Assembly (NCBI RefSeq): GCF_034096925.1
Contig: NZ_JAWZSQ010000024.1
Location: forward strand, 1 to 64,000
Origin: Patulibacter defluvii
Lineage (GTDB): Bacteria; Actinomycetota; Thermoleophilia; Solirubrobacterales; Solirubrobacteraceae
DNA: 64,000 nucleotides
Reading direction: 5' to 3'
Shown: in pieces, positions 22,821 to 30,562 of the stretch
How positions within the stretch are numbered: position 1 is the first letter of the stretch
Layout: each line of letters begins with the position of its first letter
Program-made: the position numbers and the translations under genes
The notes under the pieces: model-generated
Seen by the model: only the letters and a program-made list of their open reading frames with translations
Databases searched by the model: none
Told to the model about the DNA's origin: nothing

Positions 22821-24146
22821 CTACGGCGCCCAGACCCAGCTGACGAACAGCACCGCCCACGCCGCCTGCAGCACCAGCAGCAGCGGCGCGACCCAGCGCA
22901 TCCGCTGGCCCTGGTGGGCCCAGAGGCCGAGCGCGACGACGATCGGGAAGCAGGCCATCGCGAACCGCGGCATCGACATCAGCGGCTGCTGCATCGACGG
23001 CACCGACAGCGGATAGGCGAGCGAGATCGCGCCCCACGCCACCCAGCTGACCGGCAGCCGCCGCCGCGCCCACCAGAGCACCGCCCCGGCCACGGTCACG
23101 ATCGCCAGCAGGACGACGTCGCGGGCCAGGGCCAGCCCCGCCACCTGGCCCGGCGCCAGCGGGTCCATCCGCCACGCCCCCGCCAGGTCGCCGATCCGGC
23201 CGACGACGGCCCAGACGCCGGCCCCGAGGCCGCCGATCGGGGTCAGGAAGGTCCGCGCCCAGTCGCCCTGGGCCCGGATCGCCCCGATCGGGTCGCCGGT
23301 CTCCAGCCCCAGGTAGAGCGCGTAGGCCAGCAGGCCCGCCGGCACCAGCGCGATCCACCGCCACTCGCTTCCCCGCAGCGACCGCCGGCCGCCGACCCGC
23401 CACCAGGCGACGTCGCCGCGCAGCGGGGTCGCCCCCGGCCGCCGGCCCCACAGGTACTCGACCATCAGCGGCAGCACCAGCAGGATCCCGATGCTGCGGC
23501 AGGAGGCGGCAACCGCGCCGAGCGCCCCGGCCAGCAGCCAGCGGTCCTGGCGCGCCGCCCACAGGCAGCCGAGCGAGAGGACCAGGAACAGCGCCTCGGT
23601 GTAGATCGCCGAGAGGAAGATCGCCGGCGGCACGTAGGCCGCCACCCGCACCACCGTCCGCGCCGTCGCCACGTCGCGGGCCTTGGCCACGATCCGGTGC
23701 AGCGCGGTCAGGAAGCCGATCGCGCAGGTCCACGAGATCAGCAGCCCGGCCGGCACCAGCGCGCCGCCGAGCGGGGCCGAGACGACGTTCATCAGCAGCG
23801 GGTAGAGCGGGAAGAACGCCGAGCGCGAGGGGTCGGTCGGCGTGTAGCCGCCCTGCGCGATCGTCAGGTACCAGGAGCTGTCCCAGCGGCAGCCGGGCGC
23901 GATCAGGGCGTCGAGGCCGCCGATCGCCGTCGGCCGGCACTCCCACATCGGATCGAGCCGCGCGCCGCGCGATCCGGCCCAGCCGAAGAGCGCGATCGTC
24001 AGCAGCCCGGCGGTCCAGACCACCGCCCGCGAGAGCGCGAAGGCCCGCACCGCCTCGCGCAGCGCGAGCAGGAGGTCGGCCCCCAGGGCCTCCTCCAGCA
24101 CGCCCGTGGCGGGGCGCGGAACGGTGCGCGCGGTGCGGTCGTCCAC
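22821..24146 (-). CDS. GT-C family mannosyltransferase-like membrane protein
   Basis: 441 residues from the GTG at 24146. About ten hydrophobic segments are visible. The first extracytoplasmic loop holds APGCRWDSSWYLTIAQGGY, the WDSxxY/D acidic motif of PIG-V-like lipid-linked mannosyltransferases, followed by SAFFPLYPLLMN. Later segments include FLSAIYTEALFLVLSLGCLWAARQ and AASCRSIGILLVLPL. Actinobacterial relatives transfer mannose from polyprenol-phosphate mannose to lipid or glycan acceptors outside the membrane; acceptor unknown here. It is divergent from a TetR gene. Confidence 0.78.
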   Translation of the reverse strand: MDDRTARTVPRPATGVLEEALGADLLLALREAVRAFALSRAVVWTAGLLTIALFGWAGSRGARLDPMWECRPTAIGGLDALIAPGCRWDSSWYLTIAQGGYTPTDPSRSAFFPLYPLLMNVVSAPLGGALVPAGLLISWTCAIGFLTALHRIVAKARDVATARTVVRVAAYVPPAIFLSAIYTEALFLVLSLGCLWAARQDRWLLAGALGAVAASCRSIGILLVLPLMVEYLWGRRPGATPLRGDVAWWRVGGRRSLRGSEWRWIALVPAGLLAYALYLGLETGDPIGAIRAQGDWARTFLTPIGGLGAGVWAVVGRIGDLAGAWRMDPLAPGQVAGLALARDVVLLAIVTVAGAVLWWARRRLPVSWVAWGAISLAYPLSVPSMQQPLMSMPRFAMACFPIVVALGLWAHQGQRMRWVAPLLLVLQAAWAVLFVSWVWAP

Positions 24147-24214
24147 GGGCCAAAGGATCGCGGGTCGCGCGCGCGGATGCGGTGACGGCGGGGTGAAGCG
24201 GCCCCGCGCGGCGC

Positions 24215-24247
24215 TTGACAGCCCAAGGAAGTAAGTGCATACTCACC
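24215..24247 (+). promoter_or_regulatory. TetR gene promoter with overlapping operator
   Basis: TTGACA (24215-24220), a 17-bp spacer and CATACT (24238-24243) form a near-consensus promoter ending ten bases before the ATG at 24253. The dyad AGTG-CAT-ACTCACC (24234-24247) covers the -10 box and recurs upstream of the exporter gene at 24956-24969, so the encoded TetR protein probably autoregulates through it. Confidence 0.75.
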
Positions 24248-24252
24248 TCGCG

Positions 24253-24894
24253 ATGGCGACCACCCGACTCTCCGCCGAGGAACGCCGCGAGCAGGTGCTC
24301 GACGTCGCCACGCCGCTGGTCGCGGCGCGCGGGTTCGACGCCACGCCCACCGCCGCGATCGCCGAGGCGGCCGGGATCTCCCACGCCTACCTCTTCCGGC
24401 TCTTCCCGTCCAAGCTCGACCTGGTCCGCGCGTTGGTGGCCCGCTGCAACGCGAAGATCGGCCACGTGATGGAGCGCGCCGCCGCCGAGGCCCGCGCCGC
24501 CGGCGACCCGGTGCTGCCGGCGATGGGGATGTCGTACAGCGCGCTGCTCGCCGACAGCGACCAGCTGCTGCTCCAGCTCCACGCCCACGCCGCCTCGCCG
24601 ACGATGCCCGAGGTCCGGCAGGCGATGCAGGAGTCGTTCCGCTCGCTCTCGGCGCTGGTCCGGCGCCAGGCCCCCGACGTCACGCCCGAGGAGCTCCGTG
24701 CCTTCTTCGCGCAGGGAATGCTCTGCAACGTCGCCGCGGCGCTCGACCTCTACGCGATCGACGCCGACTGGGCCCGCGCCCTGACCGGCGCCCCGCCCTG
24801 GGCCGAGGAGCCCTGCCTGCCGCCTGCCGAGGCCGCCGCCGCAGCGGCCGCCGCGGCCGCCACCCCGTCCCCGGAGGACGCCGCCCGCGGCTGA
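24253..24894 (+). CDS. TetR-family regulator of the adjacent exporter
   Basis: 213 residues. The N-terminal 50 residues hold the TetR helix-turn-helix (REQVLDVATPLVAARGFDATPTAAIAEAAGISHAYLFRLFPSKLDLV). The C-terminal ligand domain is all-helical (SDQLLLQLHAHAASPTMPEVRQAMQ), and the protein ends in an Ala-rich low-complexity tail. There is no Shine-Dalgarno sequence; transcription should begin only a few bases before the ATG. It is followed by a DHA2 exporter whose upstream region shares the operator half-sites, so it is probably a drug- or lipid-responsive repressor. Confidence 0.88.
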   Translation: MATTRLSAEERREQVLDVATPLVAARGFDATPTAAIAEAAGISHAYLFRLFPSKLDLVRALVARCNAKIGHVMERAAAEARAAGDPVLPAMGMSYSALLADSDQLLLQLHAHAASPTMPEVRQAMQESFRSLSALVRRQAPDVTPEELRAFFAQGMLCNVAAALDLYAIDADWARALTGAPPWAEEPCLPPAEAAAAAAAAAATPSPEDAARG

Positions 24895-24955
24895 CCTCCC
24901 CCACCCTCCTCGTGACCCCGGCGGCCTCGGCCGCCGTTCTTCGGGCCACTAGGAG

Positions 24956-24969
24956 AGTGAGCACTCACC
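24956..24969 (+). promoter_or_regulatory. Second copy of the TetR operator, before the exporter gene
   Basis: AGTG-AGC-ACTCACC matches the operator over the TetR promoter (AGTG-CAT-ACTCACC), 55 bp before the exporter ATG. The two sites share all eleven half-site bases and differ only in the three-base centre. Confidence 0.65.
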
Positions 24970-25023
24970 ACCTTCACGCCCCCGCGCGACCCACGCCCAT
25001 CCCACCCGAAGGACAGATCCACC

Positions 25024-26463
25024 ATGCCCACCAGCGCCGGCCCGACCGGCTTCCCCCTGCGCGTCGTCGTGATCGTCGCGCTCGCCGTCTTCATGACCTC
25101 GCTCGACAACCTGGTCGTCGGCGTCGCCCTGCCCTCGATCCAACGCGACCTCGGCGGCTCGCTCGAGGCGCTGGAGTGGACGGTCAACGGCTACACGCTC
25201 GCCTTCGCCGTCTTCCTGCTGACCGGCGCCGCGCTCGGCGACCGCTTCGGCCGCCGGCGGATGTTCCTGCTCGGCCTGAGCCTCTTCACCGCCGCCAGCG
25301 CGCTGGCCGCGCTCGCCGGATCGGTCGAGCTGCTGGTCGCCGCCCGCGCGCTCCAGGGCCTCGGGGCGGCGATCGTCACGCCGCTGACGCTGACGATCCT
25401 GGCCGACGCCGTGCCGCCGCGGCAGCGCGGCCTGGCGATCGGGATCTGGGGCGGGATCGGCGGCCTCGGGGTCGCGATCGGCCCGGCCGTCGGCGGCGCC
25501 GTGGTCGAGGGCCTCGACTGGTCGTGGATCTTCTGGCTCAACGTCCCGGTCGGCCTGCTGCTGCTGCCGATCGCCGCCCGCCAGCTGCGCGAGTCGTTCG
25601 CGCCCGACGGCCGCACCACCCCGATCGACCGCCGCGGCCTGCTGCTGGCCACCGCCGGCCTCTTCGGCCTGACCTTCGGGATCGTCCGCAGCCAGGTGCT
25701 CGGCTGGGGCTCGGCGACGGTCGTCGCGGCGCTCGCCGCCGGCCTCCTGCTGCTGGTCGCCTTCGTCGCCTGGGAGCGGCGCGCGGTCGCCCCGATGCTG
25801 CCGCTGCGGCTCTTCCGCTCGGCCCCCTTCGCGGCCGCCAACGGGCTCTCGTTCGCGATGTTCTTCGGGATGTTCGGGGCGATCTTCCTGCTCAGCCAGT
25901 TCTTCCAGATCGCCCAGCAGATGGGCCCGCTCGAGGCCGGCCTGCGGACGCTGCCGTGGACCGGGATGCCGGTCCTGGTGGCCCCGATCGCCGGCCTCCT
26001 GAGCGACCGGATCGGCCCCCGGCCGCTGCTGGTGACCGGGATGGCGCTGCAGGCGATCGCGCTCTTCTGGCTCTCCCAGGTCTCGACCCCGACCGTCCCC
26101 TACGGCGAGCTGATCGCGCCGTTCGTGCTGGCCGGCGTCGGGATGGCGCTGGTCTTCAGCCCGGTCGCCGGCGCGGTGCTCGCGTCGGCCCCGGCGGCGC
26201 TGGCCGGCAAGGCCTCGGGGACGACCAACGCGATCCGCGAGAGCGGCGGCGTCTTCGGGGTCGCGATCCTGGCCACCGTCTTCAGCGCCCACGGCGGCCA
26301 CGCCGATCCGCAGGCGTTCAGCGACGGGCTGGTGGCGGCGCTGCCGGTCGGCGCGGCGGTGCTGGCGGTCGGGGCCGCGATCGGCCTCCTGACCCCCGGC
26401 CGCGCGCGTCCGCAGGCGGCCGCGGCCGAGGCCCCGGCGACCGCCGTCGGCGAGCCGGCCTGA
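25024..26463 (+). CDS. DHA2-type MFS drug-efflux transporter
   Basis: 479 residues with about 14 hydrophobic segments, the DHA2 (EmrB/QacA) layout. DxxxVxxALPSIQRDLG after TM1 (SLDNLVVGVALPSI) and motif A GDRFGRRRM in loop 2-3 are clear; the motif-C-like stretch GGIGGLGVAIGPAVGG is in TM5. It should export hydrophobic compounds using the proton gradient. AAGGA lies 17 bases upstream of the ATG. It is paired with the upstream TetR gene. A strong hairpin follows at 26488-26534. Confidence 0.9.
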   Translation: MPTSAGPTGFPLRVVVIVALAVFMTSLDNLVVGVALPSIQRDLGGSLEALEWTVNGYTLAFAVFLLTGAALGDRFGRRRMFLLGLSLFTAASALAALAGSVELLVAARALQGLGAAIVTPLTLTILADAVPPRQRGLAIGIWGGIGGLGVAIGPAVGGAVVEGLDWSWIFWLNVPVGLLLLPIAARQLRESFAPDGRTTPIDRRGLLLATAGLFGLTFGIVRSQVLGWGSATVVAALAAGLLLLVAFVAWERRAVAPMLPLRLFRSAPFAAANGLSFAMFFGMFGAIFLLSQFFQIAQQMGPLEAGLRTLPWTGMPVLVAPIAGLLSDRIGPRPLLVTGMALQAIALFWLSQVSTPTVPYGELIAPFVLAGVGMALVFSPVAGAVLASAPAALAGKASGTTNAIRESGGVFGVAILATVFSAHGGHADPQAFSDGLVAALPVGAAVLAVGAAIGLLTPGRARPQAAAAEAPATAVGEPA

Positions 26464-26487
26464 ACCGCGGGGCCGGTCGAGGCTCTA

Positions 26488-26534
26488 GGGTGGGGGACGG
26501 CGCGCCGTTCGACACAGCGCCGTCCCCGACACCC
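26488..26534 (+). terminator. Long hairpin directly before the lipoprotein start
   Basis: An 11-bp perfect stem (GGGGACGGCGC at 26493-26503 with GCGCCGTCCCC at 26517-26527), extended by GGGTG/CACCC outside a two-base bulge. The AAGG ribosome-binding site of the next gene follows immediately at 26535. It may terminate the exporter transcript, act in the lipoprotein 5' leader, or both. Confidence 0.6.
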
Positions 26535-26542
26535 AAGGTGCC

Positions 26543-27181
26543 ATGATCCGAACCCGCCTCCTGCCGCTGCTGCTGGCGGCCGCGCTCCCCCTCGCCGCCG
26601 TCGGCTGCGGGGGCGACGACGAGCCGAACACCACCGCCGCCAGCACGCCGACGACCAGCGCCAGCACGTCCGCCTCGACGCCGACCACGACGAGCGAGCA
26701 GCCGACGACGACGACCAGCGAGCCGTCGAAGGACGACAAGGGCGAGCAGCCGAAGCCGGAGACGACGGCCCAGCCGGCCCCGGACAACCCGCTGGCCAAC
26801 TACACCAAGGGCGGCAAGCCGGCCGACGACCAGACGGCCAACGAGGTCCGGACCGCGATGCGCGACTTCCTGACCGCGGTCTCGAAGGGCGACGGCGCCA
26901 AGATCTGCTCGCGGATCATCGGCTTCGACGAGGTCGCCAAGAAGCTGCGCCAGAAGGACGTCACCTGCGAGTCGTTGATGAAGAACAACGTCAACGCCGC
27001 CGCCGCGCCGTCGAAGCAGGCCCTGGCCGCGATCGGCAAGGCGAAGGTCACGGTGAAGGGCGACCGCGCCACCCTCGGCGGCAACATCGGGCCGCCGCTG
27101 CGCAAGGTCGACGGGGTTTGGAAGATCGACTACGGCGCCCTGATCCCGGCGATGCCCTCGGCGTCGTCGCTGCCGAAGTGA
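26543..27181 (+). CDS. Lipoprotein with Thr/Ser-rich linker, function unknown
   Basis: 212 residues. The signal peptide ends in a lipobox-like LAAVGC with lipidation at C22. A ~70-residue Thr/Ser/Pro/Glu-rich linker follows, typical of wall-spanning lipoproteins. The C-terminal ~120 residues (TANEVRTAMRDFLTAVSKGDGAKICSRIIGFDEVAKKLR) resemble NTF2/SnoaL-like or lumazine-binding-like small domains often attached to actinobacterial lipoproteins, with two cysteines that may pair. The hydrolase start overlaps its stop by four bases, so they are coupled. Confidence 0.72.
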   Translation: MIRTRLLPLLLAAALPLAAVGCGGDDEPNTTAASTPTTSASTSASTPTTTSEQPTTTTSEPSKDDKGEQPKPETTAQPAPDNPLANYTKGGKPADDQTANEVRTAMRDFLTAVSKGDGAKICSRIIGFDEVAKKLRQKDVTCESLMKNNVNAAAAPSKQALAAIGKAKVTVKGDRATLGGNIGPPLRKVDGVWKIDYGALIPAMPSASSLPK

Positions 27182-27876
27182 GCGACGCGCGCGGTCCGCT
27201 GGCCGCGCGCACGGTCGTCGCCGACGGCCTGACCGTCGACCTCTACGACGTCCCCGATCCGGTCGGGGGCGTCGTGCTCCTCCACGGCGCCGGCTCGCGG
27301 CGCCAGAACCACGCCGCGGTCGCCGCCGCGCTGCAGACCGCCGGCCTGGCCGTGGCGGTGCCCGACCAGCGCGGCCACGGCGACAGCGCCGGCGGGCCCG
27401 ACGGGCGGCTCGACGGCCGCGCGGTCGAGGACGTCGCGACGGTCGCGGCACTGCTGCCGCCCGGGCCGCGGCTGCTGCGCGGGGCCTCGATGGGCGGGCT
27501 GCTGGCGCTGCTGGCCGCCGAGCGGGTCGGCGCCCGCGCGGTGGTCGCGATCTGCCCGGCGGCGCCGCGGATGCTGGCCGCGCGGCTGGCCGAGGGCGCC
27601 TACGACGCGGCGGTCGACCCGGCGCCGCTGCGGGCGCTGCTCGACGCCGCCGATCCGGTCGCCGCGGTGGCGGCGCTCGGCGAGCGGCTGCTGCTGGTCC
27701 ACGCCGCCGGCGACGAGGTGGTGCCGGTGGCCCACAGCCGCGCCCTGCACGCGCAGAGCGGCGGCCGCTCGAGCCTGGTGGTGCTGCCGGGCGGGGACCA
27801 CCCGTCGACCGGCCACGACCCGGCGGTCGTGGCGCTCGGCGCGCGGTTCCTGCGCGGCTGGGCCGCCGAGGGCTAG
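27178..27876 (+). CDS. Alpha/beta-hydrolase family protein
   Basis: 232 residues from a GTG overlapping the lipoprotein stop (GTGA). The fold markers are GGVVLLHGAGSRRQNH (oxyanion loop), PDQRGHGDS, the nucleophile elbow RGASMGGLLAL, an Asp in HAAGDEVVPV and the catalytic His in PGGDHPSTGHD. This is a compact serine hydrolase without a lid; the substrate is unknown. It converges on the rubredoxin gene, with three bases of 3' overlap. Confidence 0.85.
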   Translation: MSDARGPLAARTVVADGLTVDLYDVPDPVGGVVLLHGAGSRRQNHAAVAAALQTAGLAVAVPDQRGHGDSAGGPDGRLDGRAVEDVATVAALLPPGPRLLRGASMGGLLALLAAERVGARAVVAICPAAPRMLAARLAEGAYDAAVDPAPLRALLDAADPVAAVAALGERLLLVHAAGDEVVPVAHSRALHAQSGGRSSLVVLPGGDHPSTGHDPAVVALGARFLRGWAAEG

Positions 27877-28043
27877 TCCATCCGGGTGAACTCGCGCTTG
27901 CGGGCGCCGCAGACCGGGCAGAGCCAGGTGTCGGGGATGTCCTCGAACGGCGTTCCGGGCGGGATCCCTCCGTCCGGATCGCCCTCGGAGGTTTCGTAGA
28001 CGTAGCCGCAGGCCTCGCAGATCCACTGCGCGTCGTCACTCAT
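27873..28043 (-). CDS. Rubredoxin
   Basis: 56 residues, the full length of a rubredoxin. Four cysteines bind one iron: C9-x2-C12 (CEACGYVY) and C42-x2-C45 (CPVCGARK), with the conserved DxWxCPxCG segment and PPGTPFEDIP. It is a one-electron carrier in the cytoplasm; in actinobacteria a frequent partner is an alkane hydroxylase or rubredoxin reductase, but neither is nearby. TACTCT at 28056-28051 ends seven bases before the ATG, so it is probably a leaderless transcript. Confidence 0.95.
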   Translation of the reverse strand: MSDDAQWICEACGYVYETSEGDPDGGIPPGTPFEDIPDTWLCPVCGARKREFTRMD

Positions 28044-28175
28044 GGCGGCAAGAGTAGATGAGTCGATCGGCGATCGTCCTGGGCGTCGAACACCGCGTCC
28101 GCCGCGACCGTTGTCGTGCCCGCCACCGCCGACGCGCGCCCGCCCGCCCGCCGGCCGACGGGCTAGGCTGGCTGC

Positions 28176-28829
28176 GTGGCCAGTTCCGTCGATCCCTCCG
28201 CCCGGCCGCCTGTGACGCCGCGTCCCGCCGCCGCCGTCGTGCCGCTCCGCGACGGGCCGACGGGGCTCGAGGTGCTGGTCGGCCAGCGGACGCCCGCCGC
28301 CCGCTTCATGGGCGGCTTCTGGGTCTTCCCCGGCGGCCGGGTCGAGCCGAGCGACGGCGAGGGCGACGCCGCCAACCGCGCCGCCGCCGCCCGCGAGCTG
28401 CGCGAGGAGGTCGGCCTGACCGTCGCCGCCGACGCGCTGGTGGCGCTCGACCGCTGGATCACGCCCGAGCCGCTGCCGGTGCGGTTCGACACCGCCTTCT
28501 TCCTCGGCCGGATCGAGGGCGATCCGCCGATCGTGATCGACGGCGAGGAGATCGTCGCCCACCGCTGGGTCGCGCCCGCGCAGCTGCTCGAGGACGCGGT
28601 CGCGCAGGGGCTCGCGGTGGTCGCGTTCCCGACCCGCTGCCAGCTCGAGGAGCTGGCCGGCTGGGCGACCACCGACGAGGCGCTCGCCGCCTGCGAGGGC
28701 CGCGCGATCGAGCCGGTGACCCCGGTCGTCGACCCGCGCGACGGCGACCCGATCCTGCGGATCCGCCGGGCCGGGATCGAGCGGGCGTTCCCGCTGACCG
28801 ACGTGCCGGCGGCCGAGCGCCCGCGCTGA
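28176..28829 (+). CDS. NUDIX hydrolase, NUDT19-like
   Basis: 217 residues from a GTG six bases after a TAGGCT box (28164-28169), i.e. probably leaderless. The Nudix segment is FWVFPGGRVEPSDGEGDAANRAAAARELREEVGLTV: the REUXEE core is intact but about four extra residues separate it from the upstream GGRVE, as in the NUDT19/RP2-like subgroup, several members of which cleave CoA or acyl-CoA. Given the acyl-CoA-rich neighbourhood, a CoA-ester pyrophosphatase is possible, but the substrate cannot be read from the sequence. Confidence 0.82.
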   Translation: MASSVDPSARPPVTPRPAAAVVPLRDGPTGLEVLVGQRTPAARFMGGFWVFPGGRVEPSDGEGDAANRAAAARELREEVGLTVAADALVALDRWITPEPLPVRFDTAFFLGRIEGDPPIVIDGEEIVAHRWVAPAQLLEDAVAQGLAVVAFPTRCQLEELAGWATTDEALAACEGRAIEPVTPVVDPRDGDPILRIRRAGIERAFPLTDVPAAERPR

Positions 28830-28944
28830 CGCCCGATCGGGGGGACGACGGCCCCGCGGCGGTCCGGCGGCGCACCGCTCCCGGGGTAGCATCGGCCGAA
28901 CCCGCCGGCGGCGGTGCCGGCGGTCCCGCGAGCAGGAGCGCAGC

Positions 28945-29994
28945 ATGCCCACGAACTCCGACGCCGGCCGTCCCGACGGCCTGACCGTGGCCGTGACGGG
29001 GCCGACCGGCGCGGTCGGCCGGGCGGCGATCGCGGCGCTCGAGCGCGCCGACGAGGTCGGGCGGATCGTCGGCCTCTCGCGCCGCGGCGGCGACGCGGCC
29101 GCCCACGGCTGGACGAAGACCGAGCTGCGCCGCGGCGACGTCGCCGATCCGGACGCGGTCCGGGCGCTGGTGGCCGGCGCCGACGTCGTCCTGCACCTGG
29201 CGTTCGTGATCATGGCCGGCGACGACGACGGCGAGCGGACCAACGTCGGCGGCTCGCGGACCGTCTTCGACGAGGCGGTCGCCGCCGGGGTCGGCCGGAT
29301 CGTCCACGTCTCCTCGATCACCGCCTACGGCTCGCCGCCCGGCGGCGGCCTGGTCGACGAGCAGCAGCCGCTCCACCAGCCGGGGCCGGGGCGGCCCTAC
29401 GCGGCCCACAAGGTCGAGGCCGAGCGCGAGCTGGAGGTCCACGTCGAGGGCACGGAGACCGAGGCCTACGTGATCCGGCCGGCGCTGGTCGCGGGCCCGA
29501 GCGCGCACCTGGTGATCCGCTCGCTGCCGTACGTGCGGCTGGGCGAGCGGCTGCCGTCGGCGATGCTCTCGCTGCTCGACCAGGTGCCGATCCTGAAGCC
29601 GGTGCTGCCCGACCCGGGCGCGGCGTTCCAGCTGGTCCACCACGACGACCTGGCCGAGGCGCTGGTGGCTGCGGTCCTCGGCCGCGGCGCGCCGGGGGCC
29701 TACAACGTGGCCGGGCCGGGCACGTTCAGCGTCCGCGACCTGGCCTCGGCGCTCGGCTGGTACACGGTGCCGCTGCCCGAGCTGGCCGCCGACGCGGTCG
29801 CCGAGATCGCCGACCGGCTGCCGTTCCTGCCGCCCGAGGCGCAGTGGGTCGACGCCGCCCGCCGTCCGGTCCACGTCGACGCGACCAAGGCCCGCCACGA
29901 GCTGGGCTGGGAGCCGCGGCACGACGCGGTCGAGACGATCGAGGCGACCGTCCGCGCCCACCGGGCCGACCTCACGGCCGGCGTCGACGTCTAG
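28945..29994 (+). CDS. NAD-dependent epimerase/dehydratase family protein
   Basis: 349 residues of the extended SDR family. TGPTGAVGRAAI is the NAD(P)-binding glycine motif, LAFVIMAGD and VSSITAYGSP carry the central strands with the catalytic Ser/Thr, and YAAHK supplies Tyr and Lys. The C-terminal substrate domain includes FQLVHHDDLAEALVAAV and AYNVAGPGT. Related genes act on nucleotide sugars or steroid-like substrates; I cannot choose. It has a leader: TAGCAT at 28887-28892 and AGGAG before the ATG. Confidence 0.83.
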   Translation: MPTNSDAGRPDGLTVAVTGPTGAVGRAAIAALERADEVGRIVGLSRRGGDAAAHGWTKTELRRGDVADPDAVRALVAGADVVLHLAFVIMAGDDDGERTNVGGSRTVFDEAVAAGVGRIVHVSSITAYGSPPGGGLVDEQQPLHQPGPGRPYAAHKVEAERELEVHVEGTETEAYVIRPALVAGPSAHLVIRSLPYVRLGERLPSAMLSLLDQVPILKPVLPDPGAAFQLVHHDDLAEALVAAVLGRGAPGAYNVAGPGTFSVRDLASALGWYTVPLPELAADAVAEIADRLPFLPPEAQWVDAARRPVHVDATKARHELGWEPRHDAVETIEATVRAHRADLTAGVDV

Positions 29995-30023
29995 CGGCGG
30001 AGGCCGCCCGCGCCCGGCCCCGC

Positions 30024-30449
30024 TCAGGCGACGGTCAGCAGGTCCTCGCGACCCGCCGCCCGCAGCAGCTGCTGGTAGCGGGGCACGATCTCGCCGGTCA
30101 TCCCGAGCAGGTCGAGGACCTTGCGCGCGTCGCCCTTGGCCTGGATGAAGCCGCGGGCGATCCCGATCGCGATGTTCTGCTGGCCGAGCCACAGGTGATG
30201 GGCGACGTCGGCGTCCATCGTCAGCACGACGTCGGGCTCGGGGACGTCCTCGCCCGGCTCGCCGAGGGCGACGCGGGCCGGCTCGCTCGTCCGCGCGACG
30301 AGCGTGACCGTCGCGTCGGGGTGGCGGCACTTCAGCTGCACCACCGTGTCGAGGTGCGTCAGCCGGTTCCCCAGGTCTGGGTCGGTGGCCAGCTCCTGCA
30401 GCAGGCGGCCGAGGCTCTCGTGGACGTCGTCGGCGGTGGTGAAGAGCAC
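30024..30449 (-). CDS. SCP2 sterol-carrier domain protein
   Basis: 141 residues from the GTG at 30449; a GTG at 30488 and a TTG at 30551 are longer alternatives. The single-domain SCP2 pattern is visible: LFTTADDVHESLGRLLQELATDP, VQLKCRHPDATVTL, VLTMDADVAHHLWLGQQNIAIGIARGFIQAKGDARKVLDLL. SCP2 folds bind fatty acyl chains or sterol-like lipids in a hydrophobic tunnel. TAGGGT at 30465-30460 is ten bases from the chosen start. It lies downstream of a thiolase gene on the same strand, and SCP2-thiolase association is common in lipid degradation. Confidence 0.8.
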   Translation of the reverse strand: MLFTTADDVHESLGRLLQELATDPDLGNRLTHLDTVVQLKCRHPDATVTLVARTSEPARVALGEPGEDVPEPDVVLTMDADVAHHLWLGQQNIAIGIARGFIQAKGDARKVLDLLGMTGEIVPRYQQLLRAAGREDLLTVA

Positions 30450-30513
30450 GTCGGCCCGGACCCTAACGCGATCGGCGTCGCCGTGCACCCTGCTCGTGCC
30501 GGATGCCACGGGG

Positions 30514-30551
30514 CTTGCGCGACGGTGGCCGCACGGGCCGCCGTCGCGCAA
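30514..30551. terminator. Hairpin between thiolase and SCP2 genes
   Basis: TTGCGCGACGG at 30514-30524 pairs perfectly with CCGTCGCGCAA at 30541-30551, giving an 11-bp stem. It lies 12 bp after the thiolase stop (minus strand) and is a plausible terminator for it, separating the thiolase from the SCP2 gene. Confidence 0.65.
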
Positions 30552-30562
30552 AACGTTTCGAA

